A DNA stretch of 40,633 bases from positions 1-40,633 of the forward strand of contig JAZNHT010000067.1 of NCBI GenBank assembly GCA_045577175.1, written 5' to 3'. The position numbers and the translations under genes were made by a program. Shown piece by piece: positions 7,586 to 17,300 of this stretch (the first letter of the stretch is position 1; the number at the start of each line of letters is the position of its first letter). The stretch is from SIG701 sp045577175. GTDB taxonomy: Bacteria; Bacillota; Clostridia; Oscillospirales; CAG-272. Under the pieces are notes generated by a model. It saw nothing but the letters and a program-made list of their open reading frames with translations, did not search any database and was not told where the DNA came from.

Positions 7586-10399
7586 TTATTCACCGTCGGT
7601 TTCCGCAGTTCCCGGCTTGCCGCAGCACTGCTTGAATTTCTTTCCGCTGCCGCACGGGCAGGGGTCATTTCTGCCGATTTTCTCTCCGCGCACGACAGGC
7701 TTTGCCGGATCCGTCGGACGCGCAGGTGCCGCACCCTGTCCCGGCATGGTCGGACGCACCGTCGGGCGTGCGGGACGGGCAGCCGGACGAATACCGCCGG
7801 CGGAGGTCTCTTTCACAACCTGTACTCTCTGCACGGAATCCTTCGGCATCACGGACAGAATCGTTCGTGCGGTATCCTCACGGATTTCCGCAATCATCTG
7901 ATCGAACAGATCGGCACCCTGAATACGGTATTCGCTGATCGGATTTCTCTGGGCGTACGCCTGCAAACCGATACTCTCCATAAGGCTGTCCATCGCCTCA
8001 AGATGTGCCATCCACTTCTGGTCAACGTTACGAAGAAGAACGACACGCTCCACCTCGCGGAACGGCTCCTCGCCAAACAGCTCTTCCTTGAAAGCGTACA
8101 GCTTTTCCGCACGCTCCAGAAGCGTCTCCTCAATCTTTTCGCGCACCTCATCCGCTTTTCCGTCGAGATCCGTAAAATCGGTATCCTGACAGAGCAGACC
8201 GCGATACTTCGCGCGAAGTCCGTCGAGATCCCATGCGGCCACGCTATCCTCGTGCAGGAATTGCGAAACGCTTTCCGACACGGTATCCCGTACCATCGTG
8301 AGCAGTTTATCCTTCACACTTTCGCCGGAGAGGACATCCCCTCTCTGCGCATAGATGATTGTACGCTGCTGATTCATAACGTCATCATAAGCAAGGACGT
8401 TCTTGCGTCGTTCAAAGTTATTGTCCTCAAGATGCTTCTGCGCCGATTCAATGGAGCCGGAGAGAATTTTTGCGTCGATCGGATCGTCCTCTTTCATGCC
8501 TAGCTTATCGACAAGACCGATGATGCGCTCACTGCCGAACAGGCGCATCAGATCGTCCTCAAGGGAGAGGAAAAATCTAGACTCACCGGGATCGCCCTGA
8601 CGGCCGGAACGACCGCGGAGCTGGTTATCGATACGGCGGCTCTCGTGGCGCTCCGTACCGATGACAAACAGACCGCCCGCCGCGCGAACCTTCTCCGCCT
8701 CGGGCTTGATTTCTTCCTGATATTTTTTGTAAAGCTCGCGGTACACCTCGCGTGCAGCCATGGCTTCCTCACTGATGGACATGGACGAGCCGGTTGCAAG
8801 CGCGATCACGTCCTCCTCATATCCCTGCTGGCGCATAGCCGCCTTGGCGAGATACTCCGCGTTACCGCCGAGCAGGATGTCCGTACCGCGTCCCGCCATG
8901 TTGGTGGAAATCGTAACTGCGCCGAATTTACCTGCCTGCGCAACAATATCCGCCTCACGGTCGTGATATTTCGCGTTGAGCACCGTATGCTTGACGCCGT
9001 TCAGCTTCAGCTTACGGGAAAGCTCCTCGGATTTCTCAATGGATACAGTACCGACGAGCACAGGCTGTCCCTTTTCGTGACACTCCTTGATCTGACGGAT
9101 AATCGCGTTATCCTTGCCGTTTTTCGTTTTGTATACGACATCGTGGTGATCCGTGCGGATCATCGGCTTATTGGTCGGCACCTCAACGACGTCGAGGCTG
9201 TAAATCTCACGAAATTCGTTTTCCTCGGAAAGAGCCGTACCGGTCATGCCGGACAGCTTCGTATACATGCGGAAATAATTCTGGAAGGTGATTGTGGCGA
9301 TTGTGCGGTTTTCCTTCTGAATCTCGACGTGCTCCTTTGCCTCGATCGCCTGATGGAGACCGTCAGAATACCGTCTGCCGGGCATGATACGTCCCGTGAA
9401 GGAATCGACGATGAGCACCTCGTTATCCTTGATAACATAGTCCGTATCGCGCTTCATGATACCGTGCGCACGGATCGCCTGATAGATGTGGTGGGAAAGA
9501 TCGGCATTTTCGGGATCGGACAGATTTTCAACACCGAAAAACTTCTCCGCCTTCTCAATGCCGGAAGCGGTAAGGGTGGTGTTGCGCGCCTTTTCGTCCA
9601 CGATATAATCGCCGTCGATATGATCGTGCTCCTCTTTGGAGTCAAGCTCCTTGATGACGAATTTTTTAAAGGTACGCACAAGCTGATCCGCCTTGCCGTA
9701 CAGCTCGTCCGTTTTCTCGCCGGAGCCTGAGATAATCAGCGGTGTCCGTGCCTCGTCGATAAGGATGGAGTCCACCTCGTCCACGATGGCAAAATTGTGT
9801 CCGCGCTGGACCTGATGCTCCTTATACAGCACCATATTGTCTCTGAGGTAGTCAAAGCCGAACTCGTTATTCGTACCGTAGGTAATATCGCACCCGTACG
9901 CCTGCTTTTTCTGCAAACGCGTCTGATTGTGGACAACGAGACCGGTCGTCAGACCGAGAAATTCGTGAATACGTCCGATCTCCTCGCAGCCGAGACGGGC
10001 GAGGTATTCGTTGACCGTGACGATATGGACGCCCTTTCCGCTGAGCGCGTTCAGATACGCAGGCATAGCGGCAACGAGCGTTTTACCCTCACCGGTTTTC
10101 ATCTCCGCAACCCGTCCCTGATGGAGCAGGATGCCGCAGAGCACCTGCACATCAAACGGACGTTTGCCGAGCACGCGATCCGCCGCCTCACGGACGAGCG
10201 CAAACGCATCGGGTAAAATATCGTCGAGCGTCTCCACGCCCTTGAGACGGTTTTTCAGCTTCTCCGTCGTTTCCGCCATCTCCGCATCGGACATATCGGC
10301 ATACTTCGGCGCAAGATCGTTGATCTGTTTCAGAACAGGCATGATCTTTTTGATCTGATGATCGCTGTAGGTACCGAAAATTTTTGTAAAAACACTCAT
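7586..10399 (-). CDS. secA: Preprotein translocase ATPase SecA
   Basis: Motor that pushes secretory proteins through SecYEG. Visible features in order are Walker A MKTGEGKT (about residues 100-107), the DEVD box VDEVDS (about 208), TNMAGRGTDILLGG in the second nucleotide-binding domain, the RGRSGRQGDPG arginine-finger region, helical scaffold and wing domains, and a C-terminal zinc motif CPCGSGKKFKQCC preceded by a Pro/Arg-rich linker. At 937 aa it is about 100 aa longer than Bacillus SecA, within the range seen in Clostridia. The start ATG (10399) has no close Shine-Dalgarno; GAGAGG lies 24 bases upstream, separated from it by a small hairpin. It heads an operon with two membrane proteins and greA. 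Confidence 0.97.
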   Translation of the reverse strand: MSVFTKIFGTYSDHQIKKIMPVLKQINDLAPKYADMSDAEMAETTEKLKNRLKGVETLDDILPDAFALVREAADRVLGKRPFDVQVLCGILLHQGRVAEMKTGEGKTLVAAMPAYLNALSGKGVHIVTVNEYLARLGCEEIGRIHEFLGLTTGLVVHNQTRLQKKQAYGCDITYGTNNEFGFDYLRDNMVLYKEHQVQRGHNFAIVDEVDSILIDEARTPLIISGSGEKTDELYGKADQLVRTFKKFVIKELDSKEEHDHIDGDYIVDEKARNTTLTASGIEKAEKFFGVENLSDPENADLSHHIYQAIRAHGIMKRDTDYVIKDNEVLIVDSFTGRIMPGRRYSDGLHQAIEAKEHVEIQKENRTIATITFQNYFRMYTKLSGMTGTALSEENEFREIYSLDVVEVPTNKPMIRTDHHDVVYKTKNGKDNAIIRQIKECHEKGQPVLVGTVSIEKSEELSRKLKLNGVKHTVLNAKYHDREADIVAQAGKFGAVTISTNMAGRGTDILLGGNAEYLAKAAMRQQGYEEDVIALATGSSMSISEEAMAAREVYRELYKKYQEEIKPEAEKVRAAGGLFVIGTERHESRRIDNQLRGRSGRQGDPGESRFFLSLEDDLMRLFGSERIIGLVDKLGMKEDDPIDAKILSGSIESAQKHLEDNNFERRKNVLAYDDVMNQQRTIIYAQRGDVLSGESVKDKLLTMVRDTVSESVSQFLHEDSVAAWDLDGLRAKYRGLLCQDTDFTDLDGKADEVREKIEETLLERAEKLYAFKEELFGEEPFREVERVVLLRNVDQKWMAHLEAMDSLMESIGLQAYAQRNPISEYRIQGADLFDQMIAEIREDTARTILSVMPKDSVQRVQVVKETSAGGIRPAARPARPTVRPTMPGQGAAPARPTDPAKPVVRGEKIGRNDPCPCGSGKKFKQCCGKPGTAETDGE

Positions 10400-10480
10400 A
10401 TCGACCGCGACACCGATGGTGTCATCCTCTCAAAAAATATCTCCGTCCGCAGACGGACAATGAAATGCTTGAAAAAACAC

Positions 10481-10499
10481 GTATACTTATATAGTATAC
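10481..10499. repeat. 19-bp inverted repeat over the secA promoter, candidate operator
   Basis: Perfect 7-bp arms GTATACT (10481-10487) and AGTATAC (10493-10499) around the 5-bp centre TATAT. The centre coincides with the best -10 element of secA, so a dimeric regulator bound here would block the promoter. No candidate regulator gene lies nearby. The AT-rich composition means part of the symmetry could be chance. Confidence 0.45.
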
Positions 10500-10516
10500 A
10501 CCATTTCCGGCGGCAA
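10488..10516 (-). promoter_or_regulatory. Putative promoter of the secA operon
   Basis: On the minus strand -35 TTGCCG (10511-10516), a 17-bp spacer and -10 TATATA (10488-10493). The match is moderate. Transcription would start near 10481, leaving a leader of about 80 nt before secA. Confidence 0.5.
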
Positions 10517-10553
10517 AGGATTTCCGATTTGTAAATTTATTTCGCTTTCCGCC

Positions 10554-10582
10554 TTGCAATCTGCCGATGAAGCGTGTATAAT
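10554..10582 (+). promoter_or_regulatory. Sigma-A promoter of trmL
   Basis: TTGCAA (10554-10559), a 17-bp spacer and TATAAT (10577-10582) on the plus strand. The predicted transcription start near 10589 lies downstream of an in-frame ATG at 10554, which rules that codon out as the trmL start. Confidence 0.75.
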
Positions 10583-10604
10583 GAACGGGAAAAGGAGTGA
10601 TACC

Positions 10605-11096
10605 ATGGGACAAATCAACATTGTACTCGTTGAGCCGCAGATTCCGCAGAACACGGGCAACATTGCGCGCACCTGTGCGGCGACAGGTGCCTCTCTCCAT
10701 CTGATCCGCCCGCTTGGATTTGAAATTGACAGCGCAAAGCTGAAACGTGCAGGACTGGATTACTGGGACAGTCTGGACATAACATACTACGACGGGATCG
10801 CGGACTTTTTCGCCCGTAATCCCGACGCAGAGTTTTTCTGTTTTTCCTCCAAGGCGCCCAGAGCGCACACGGAGGTTTCCTATCCCCTGCCCTGTTATCT
10901 GTTTTTCGGCAAAGAGACGGCAGGTCTGCCCGAGGATTTCCTCAGAGAGCACAGCGATCGCTGCGTGCGCATCCCCATGCGGGACAATCAGCGTTGTCTG
11001 AATCTGTCAAATTCCGTCGCCGTCGGCGTATACGAGGTGCTCCGTCAGCACAATTTCATCGGACAGCGCACAGGCAGTGACGTTCTTGACACCTGA
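10605..11096 (+). CDS. trmL: tRNA (cytidine/uridine-2'-O-)-methyltransferase TrmL
   Basis: SPOUT-class methyltransferase that 2'-O-methylates the wobble nucleotide (position 34) of certain leucine tRNAs. Signatures are EPQIPQNTGNIARTCA near the N terminus (motif 1), LFFGKETAGLPE (motif 2) and IPMRDNQRCLNLSNSVAV, which forms the trefoil-knot SAM site (motif 3). The length (163 aa) is typical of the single-domain TrmL family. The ATG at 10605 follows AAAGGAG (10591-10597); the longer reading frame from 10554 would start inside the promoter. Its stop codon directly abuts the stop codon of the convergent cardiolipin synthase gene, with no terminator between them. Confidence 0.93.
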   Translation: MGQINIVLVEPQIPQNTGNIARTCAATGASLHLIRPLGFEIDSAKLKRAGLDYWDSLDITYYDGIADFFARNPDAEFFCFSSKAPRAHTEVSYPLPCYLFFGKETAGLPEDFLREHSDRCVRIPMRDNQRCLNLSNSVAVGVYEVLRQHNFIGQRTGSDVLDT

Positions 11097-12632
11097 TTAC
11101 ATCATCGGGGCAAGAAGCGCCATAATCTCACGAAGAAGGCTCCGCCAGAATCCGCCCGTGCAATCCGCGACCGTGATACGTTTGCTCTTTTGCACGGTAT
11201 GGATGTAGTCCTCTTTGATTTTTGCGATCTCCTCCGTCCCGTACATCCACACGCCGCACTCAAAGTGCAGATACAGACTGCGGAAATCAAGATTGACCGT
11301 GCCGACCGTGGCATACGTATCGTCGCAGACGAACGTCTTTGCATGAATGAAGCCGGGTGTGTATTCGTACACCTTCACACCGCTTTCGATCAGGTGGCGG
11401 TAGTACGATTTCGTCGTTTCATGGACGAAAAACTTATCCCCGATATGGGGCGTAATGATCCGCACATCCACACCGCATTTCGCCGCGTTGCAGAGGGCGG
11501 TCTCCAATAGATCATCAATAATGAGATACGGCGTTGTGATATACACATACCGTTTGGCGCGGTTGATCATGTTGAGATAGATCGTTTTGCCGACAGGCTC
11601 ATTATCCAGCGGATTGTCTGTGTACGGCTGGACGAATCCGATGCACGCCTCTCCTTCCGTTTGGGCAGGACGGTAGTGATCGTACGTCTCGGCAACCTTG
11701 CCGGCATGTGCGAGGTAATCCCACATAGTGAGAAACATGACCGTCATGCTCCATGCGGCATCCCCGGTGAGCATAACAGCGTTATCCTTCCAATGCCCGA
11801 AGCGAAGCGCTGCATTGATGTATTCGTCAGCGAGATTAATGCCGCCCGTGAAAGCAACTTTGCCGTCGATCACGCCGATTTTTCTGTGGTTGCGGTTATT
11901 CAGCCGTGCGGACAAAACGGGAACAAACCGATTGAACACCTGACAGCGGATGCCGCGTGCGGCAAGCTCTTTCGGATAGTTTGAGGGAAGCCGCGTGATA
12001 CAGCCCATATCGTCATAGATAACGCGCACATCCACACCTGCCGCCGCTTTCTGTGTAAGCACGTCGAGAATCGCGCTCCACATCTGCCCCTCGGCGATGA
12101 TAAAATATTCGAGAAAGATATACTTCTCCGCCCGTGCAAGTTCTTTGAGAAAAGCGGAAAACATATCCTCGCCGAGCGGAAAATACCTGACGGACGTATT
12201 TTTGAAAGGCGGACAGTGCGCTATCTTTGCGATATAGCGTGACTGATAGGCGGCATCAAAATCCACGTGCTCCAGCTCCCCCAAAACAGCATCGTTTTCG
12301 GGCAGTGTATTGTTCATCGCGCCTGTGATGTCGGACATTTTCTTCTTCGTGCGCTCTGTCAAACGGTTACCGCTGAAGATCAGATACAGCGTAGTACCGA
12401 ACACGGGGATCAGAAGCACCGTCACAATCCACGCGATCTTGTATTCCGCGATGTCCTTTCGGTTGACGATCTTCAATGTAAGAAGAAACGCCAACAGCAA
12501 CGAAAACAAATAGTAGTATACAAAATATTCCGTAAAGCGGACAGCGATCACAAACAGAAGCGCAAGCTGGATGAGAATGAGAAGAGATACGATCACAATT
12601 CTGCTGAAAAGCAGCTTCAGTATTTTTTTCAT
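11097..12632 (-). CDS. cls: Cardiolipin synthase (phospholipase D family)
   Basis: Membrane enzyme that condenses two phosphatidylglycerols to cardiolipin. The N terminus has two membrane segments (about residues 10-30 and 35-55), then a third hydrophobic stretch with the PLDc_N-type IAWIVTVLLIPVFGTTLYL. Two phosphodiesterase HKD motifs are intact: HRKIGVIDGKVAFTGG and HAKTFVCDDTYATVGTVN. The length (511 aa) matches bacterial Cls. The ATG follows AGGAGG at a good distance. It is monocistronic, with a promoter whose -35 lies inside the terminator of spoIVA upstream. It shares a lipid theme with cdsA, encoded about 10 kb away. Confidence 0.94.
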   Translation of the reverse strand: MKKILKLLFSRIVIVSLLILIQLALLFVIAVRFTEYFVYYYLFSLLLAFLLTLKIVNRKDIAEYKIAWIVTVLLIPVFGTTLYLIFSGNRLTERTKKKMSDITGAMNNTLPENDAVLGELEHVDFDAAYQSRYIAKIAHCPPFKNTSVRYFPLGEDMFSAFLKELARAEKYIFLEYFIIAEGQMWSAILDVLTQKAAAGVDVRVIYDDMGCITRLPSNYPKELAARGIRCQVFNRFVPVLSARLNNRNHRKIGVIDGKVAFTGGINLADEYINAALRFGHWKDNAVMLTGDAAWSMTVMFLTMWDYLAHAGKVAETYDHYRPAQTEGEACIGFVQPYTDNPLDNEPVGKTIYLNMINRAKRYVYITTPYLIIDDLLETALCNAAKCGVDVRIITPHIGDKFFVHETTKSYYRHLIESGVKVYEYTPGFIHAKTFVCDDTYATVGTVNLDFRSLYLHFECGVWMYGTEEIAKIKEDYIHTVQKSKRITVADCTGGFWRSLLREIMALLAPMM

Positions 12633-12660
12633 AAGCGCCTCCTGTTACTTTTATAACTGT

Positions 12661-12689
12661 AGTATACCACACACTATTTCAAAACACAA
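12661..12689 (-). promoter_or_regulatory. Putative sigma-A promoter of cls
   Basis: On the minus strand -35 TTGTGT (12684-12689), a 17-bp spacer and -10 TATACT (12661-12666). The -35 overlaps one arm of the terminator hairpin behind spoIVA. Confidence 0.6.
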
Positions 12690-12717
12690 GGCGGAAAGCA
12701 AATGCTTTCCGCCTTGT
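12686..12717 (-). terminator. Rho-independent terminator of spoIVA
   Basis: Perfect 14-bp stem ACAAGGCGGAAAGC (12686-12699) with GCTTTCCGCCTTGT (12704-12717) and an AAAT loop, just after the spoIVA stop codon. On the minus strand it is followed by GTTTTG, a short U-tract. Confidence 0.85.
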
Positions 12718-12728
12718 TCATTATTTTC

Positions 12729-14240
12729 TTACAAAATGATGCAGATCAAACCGCCGCTGCCCTCGTTGATGATCCGCGAGAGTGTTTCCCCGAGCTTCAG
12801 GCGTGCATCTGGCGGCATATGGGAGAGCTTCGCATGAAGTCCGTCATTCACAAGCTCATAGAGCGATTTCCCGAACAGGTTCGACTGCCAGAGCTGCTTC
12901 GGATCCTCCTCAAAATCGTGCAGGAGATTTTTGACAAGCTCCTCCGACTGCTGCTCCGTGCCGACGATCGGGCTGATCTCCGTCTCAATTGACGCGCGGA
13001 TCATATGCACGGACGGTGCAGATGCGCGCAGGCGAACACCGTAGCCGCCTGCCTGACGGACGATCTCCGGCTCCTCAAGCGTGAGACTGTCCACATCGGG
13101 CATGACAATCCCGTAGCCCGTCGCATCCAGATCACGGATCGCATCTGCGTATTTGTCATACGCGCGCTTTGCCTCCGTCAGAGATCGCAGTGCCGCGATC
13201 AGCTCACGCTCGCTCTCCATCTCAATCCCCGTAAGCTCACCGATAATGCGGTAGTAGAGCGCATCGGGCATCGTAACGGATGCCTCCGCACAGCCCGTAC
13301 CGAGATCGATTTTTTCAAGTCTCGCCTCCGCTCTGCCCTCTCCGCCGCCTGCGGCAATCGATTCGCTCAAGGCATCTGCAAGAGCGGCGGCATATCCGTC
13401 CGCGATCTCCCCTACCTTGCGGATCGGACGCGCCGTTTTCAAAACGGCATCGGCGGCGGCGGCGCGAAGCCAATGATCCGCATCCAGCGCACACATCCAG
13501 CCGGGGATGCGCACGCGAATCTCCCGAAGCGGAAACTCCATAAGCACCATACGGAGAATATGTGCAATATCCTCGGCATCGATCGCGGTGCAGTTCACCA
13601 GTGCGACGGGAGCGGCGTATTTTTTCTCAAGCGCAAGTGCCATCTCCTCCGCCGCCTTTGAGGACGGATCGGATGAATTGAGAATCACGACAAACGGCTT
13701 GCCGATCGCGGTCAGCTCTCTTGCCACGCGCTCCTCCGCCTCCAGATAATTTTCCCGCGGAATGTCGCCGAACGAGCCATCCGTCGTGACAAGAACGCCG
13801 ATTGTTGAGTGCTCATCGATCACCTTGCGCGTGCCCGTCTCCGCCGCGACCTCAAACGGCACGGGATCGTCCGACCACGGCGTATGCACCATGCGCACCT
13901 CGCCGTTTTCCGTGTTTCCCATCGCCTCGGGCACCATATACCCCACGCAGTCGATCATGCGCACATTGACGCGTCCGCACTCCCCAACGGCGATCTGTAC
14001 GGCTTCGTCGGGGATAAATTTCGGCTCCGTCGTCATGACGGTGCGTCCGCCTGCACTCTGCGGCAGCTCATCCCGTGCGCGTGTGCGGTCATGCTCGCCC
14101 TGGATATTCGGGATCACTACCGTTTCCATGAATTTTTTGATGAACGTGGATTTTCCCGTTCGCACGGGTCCGACGACACCGATGTATATGTCTCCGCCCG
14201 TCCGTGCCGCGATGTCGCGGTAAATGTCTGCATTTGTCAT
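12729..14240 (-). CDS. spoIVA: Stage IV sporulation protein A (spore coat base ATPase)
   Basis: ATP-hydrolysing protein that polymerises on the forespore surface as the coat basement layer in the mother cell. The N-terminal TRAFAC-type ATPase domain shows Walker A GPVRTGKST (about residues 24-32) and the strongly conserved stretch VRMIDCVGYMVPEAMG with HTPWSDDPVPFE. The C-terminal domain ends with GSGGLICIIL, matching the hydrophobic SpoIVA tail. At 503 aa it is close to the 492 aa of Bacillus. The ATG at 14240 sits behind GGAGGATACAAT; an in-frame start at 14300 would add 20 residues unlike the family. A sigma-E-like promoter lies 44 bp upstream. It is strong evidence that the organism forms endospores. 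Confidence 0.96.
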   Translation of the reverse strand: MTNADIYRDIAARTGGDIYIGVVGPVRTGKSTFIKKFMETVVIPNIQGEHDRTRARDELPQSAGGRTVMTTEPKFIPDEAVQIAVGECGRVNVRMIDCVGYMVPEAMGNTENGEVRMVHTPWSDDPVPFEVAAETGTRKVIDEHSTIGVLVTTDGSFGDIPRENYLEAEERVARELTAIGKPFVVILNSSDPSSKAAEEMALALEKKYAAPVALVNCTAIDAEDIAHILRMVLMEFPLREIRVRIPGWMCALDADHWLRAAAADAVLKTARPIRKVGEIADGYAAALADALSESIAAGGGEGRAEARLEKIDLGTGCAEASVTMPDALYYRIIGELTGIEMESERELIAALRSLTEAKRAYDKYADAIRDLDATGYGIVMPDVDSLTLEEPEIVRQAGGYGVRLRASAPSVHMIRASIETEISPIVGTEQQSEELVKNLLHDFEEDPKQLWQSNLFGKSLYELVNDGLHAKLSHMPPDARLKLGETLSRIINEGSGGLICIIL

Positions 14241-14283
14241 ATTGTATCCTCCGCATTTCGTTTTTCGGTGTTTCATTTGTAGG

Positions 14284-14312
14284 ATTGTATGCGAAGGCAC
14301 GCTTTCTTATGA
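14284..14312 (-). promoter_or_regulatory. Sigma-E-type promoter of spoIVA
   Basis: On the minus strand -10 CATACAAT (14284-14291) matches the sigma-E consensus, with TCATAAG (14306-14312) as -35 (consensus KMATATT) at the preferred 14-bp spacing. In Bacillus subtilis spoIVA is transcribed by sigma-E, and sigE itself is encoded at 36058-36795 here. Confidence 0.75.
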
Positions 14313-14326
14313 CGGGATGTCCAAAA

Positions 14327-14357
14327 AAAGAAGCATGTGCCGTGCACATGCTTCTTT
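14327..14357 (-). terminator. Rho-independent terminator of the pyrH-polC operon
   Basis: Perfect 14-bp stem AAAGAAGCATGTGC (14327-14340) with GCACATGCTTCTTT (14344-14357) and a 3-nt loop. On the minus strand the arm runs into seven consecutive Us. It starts four bases after the polC stop codon. Confidence 0.92.
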
Positions 14358-14361
14358 ACAA

Positions 14362-17300
14362 TCAGAACAAGGTCAGCTGATTTGTGGCGTTGAGTCCCTT
14401 GAGAACACCGTTTTTCTCCAGAATCTCGACAACCGTTTTGGAAAGTCCCGCGCTCTGCTTTAAATCATCAATAGAGAAAATCTCCGAAGCATCGCGCGCT
14501 TTCATGATATTCTCCGCCGCCGTATCGCCGAGACCGGGCAGCGAGGAGAACGGCAGACGAATTTTGCCGCTTTCGGGCAAATATTTGTGCGAGTGGGATT
14601 TTTTGAGATCGACGGGCAGAAATCCGAATCCGCGCTGGTAATACTCGTTTACGAGCATGAGCGAGTTGTAAAGCTCGATTTCCTTCTGCGAAAGCTCGTT
14701 CTTGCGCTTTTTCAGATCGAACATGAGATCGTTCACGTACGATTTGCCTTTCATAACGATCTCGGAGTCAAAACCGCCCGGTGCCGCAGAAAAATAGCCG
14801 GCGTAAAATTCAACGGGATAGTAAATCTTGTACCACATGAGCCTTACGGCATCGATCGCATACGCCGCGGCGTGCGCCTTCGGGAACATGTAGCGGATTT
14901 TTTGCAAAGAATCAAGATACCACTGCGGCACGCCCTGCTCGACCATCACCGACATCATATCGTCGGGGATTTTCGCGCCCTTCTTGTTTTTACGGACGAA
15001 CTCCATGATCTTGAACGCCTTGCCCTTTTCGACGCCGTACTTCTGAATCAGCGTAAGCATAATATCGTCGCGGCATCCGATGACCTGTGCGACCGTACAG
15101 GTGCCCGAGCGGATCAGATCCTGTGCGTTGCCCACCCACATTCCCGTACCGTGGGTAAGTCCCTCGATCTGCAAAAGATCGGCGAAATTCTTCGGCTGTG
15201 CCTCCATGAGAACATCGCGGCTGAGCGCCGTACCCATTTCGGGAAGTCCGAGCGTAGACGTTTTGGAGTCGATCGCCTCGGGATTTACCCCAATCGGCTC
15301 GGTGGAGGTAAAGCCCTTATACGTGGCGGGATCGGTCAGCGGCACGTCGAGAACGCTGACACCGGAATACTCCTCCATACGCTTGTATTTCGTCGGAATA
15401 TCGTGTCCGAGAATGTCCAGTTTCAGAATCGTATCGTGCAGGTATTTGAACTCGAAGTGCGTCGTGATAATGTCGGAATCCGCCTTGTCGGCAGGATGCT
15501 GCACGGGGGTGAAATCGGTGACATCGTACTCCTCCGGAATGACGATGATACCGCCGGGATGCTGTCCTGTCGTCCGCTTCGTACCGAGGCAACCCGTAAT
15601 CAGACGCTCCACCTCGGCGCGATTGACGGAAATGCCCTTCCCCTCCAAAAATTTCGCCGTAAAGCCGAATGCGGTCTTATCGGCAAGTGTACCGATGGTA
15701 CCTGCCTTGAACGCCTTTCCTGCGCCGAAGAGCACCTCGGTGAACTTATGCGCATCCGCCTGCACGTCGCCCGAGAAGTTCAGATCAATATCGGGCGTCT
15801 TGTCGCCGTAAAAACCGAGAAACGTCTCAAACGGAATATCGTGACCGTCGCGGATCATGTCCGTGCCGCAATCGGGGCAATCCTTCTGCGGCAGATCGAA
15901 GCCGGAGCCGATGGAGCCGTCTGTGAAAAATTCGCTGTGGCGGCACTTCGGACAGCGGTAATGCGGCGGAAGCGGATTTACGCGCGTGATACCTGCCATC
16001 GTTGCGACGAACGACGAGCCGACCGAGCCGCGCGAGCCGACCTGATAGCCCTTGGATTCGCTGTTTTCGACCAGCTTACGGGCGATGATGTACATGATCG
16101 CAAAGCCGTTTTTGATAATGGAGTCAAGCTCTCTTTCCAGTCGCTCCAACACCGTTTCGGGCAGCGGATCGCCGTACCACTCCTTTGCGAGCTCGCGGCA
16201 TTTTGTGGAAAGCTCCTCCTCCGCGCCGTCGATGTGCGGCGGATAGTTGCCTTCGGGGATCGGGCGGACATGCTCGATCATATCCGCGATCTTCTTCGGG
16301 TTTTCGATGACGACCTCGTGCGCCGTTTCGGGATCGAGGTAATCAAATTCAGCGAGCATCTCCTCTGTCGTGCGGAAATAGAGCCGGGTGATCTTATCGG
16401 CATCTTTGAATCCCATACCCGAAAGCAAAATGCGGCGGTAGATCTCGTCCTCCGGATCGAGATAGTGGGTATCGCATGTGGCAACGACCGGCTTGCCGAG
16501 CTTTTTGCCGAGCGCGATAATCTTTCGGTTGAGCTCGCGGAGAGCCTCGTCATCCGCGACCTTCCCCTCCTCGACAAGGAATCGGTTATTGCTGATCGGC
16601 TGAATCTCAAGATAATCGTAGAAATCCGCGATCTCCTCCAGTTGGCTCTGCGGTTTTCCCTCAAGCACGGCAGTGAACAGCTCGCCCGCCTCGCACGCCG
16701 AGCCGATAATCAGTCCCTCTCTGAGCTCTGTCAGCCTCGTTTTCGGAACGCGCGGCGATTTGCGATAGTATTTCAGATATGATTCCGAAACGAGCGTATA
16801 GAGGTTCTTCAGACCGACCTTGTTTTTGACAAGGATGATCTGGTGGTACGTTTTCAGTTTTAAGGGATCGGAGCGCTCACTCATCGCGGTATTCAACTCC
16901 GCGATGGAATAGATACCCTCGTCCGCCAGCTTGTCAATCATACGGTAGTAGATCATGGAAAGCATTTCGGCATCGTCCGACGCACGGTGATGATTGAAAT
17001 CACCGTGCCCGAAATACTCGGCAAGGATATTGAGCTTATGCTTTTTCAGTTCGGAATTGACGTACTGCGACATCGCCACCGTATCAAGATACGCGTTTTC
17101 AAACGGCAGACCGAGCTCATCCGCCGCACGGCGGATGAAACTTATGTCAAATCCGGCGTTGTGCGCGATCAGCATTCTGTCCCCGATAAAGGAGAAAAAT
17201 TCGGGGAGAACCGTATCAATCGTGGGAGCGTCGGCGACCATCGCATCGCTGATGCCTGTCAGCTTTTCCACCTCGGGTGGGATCGGTACACCGGGATTGA

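Noticed and set aside
6230..8503. A 757-codon plus-strand reading frame opposite the membrane-protein genes and secA
   Set aside because: It spans the ends of three strongly conserved or well-started genes on the minus strand, has an Arg/His-rich composition without family features, and lacks a ribosome binding site. It is an antisense shadow of biased codons.
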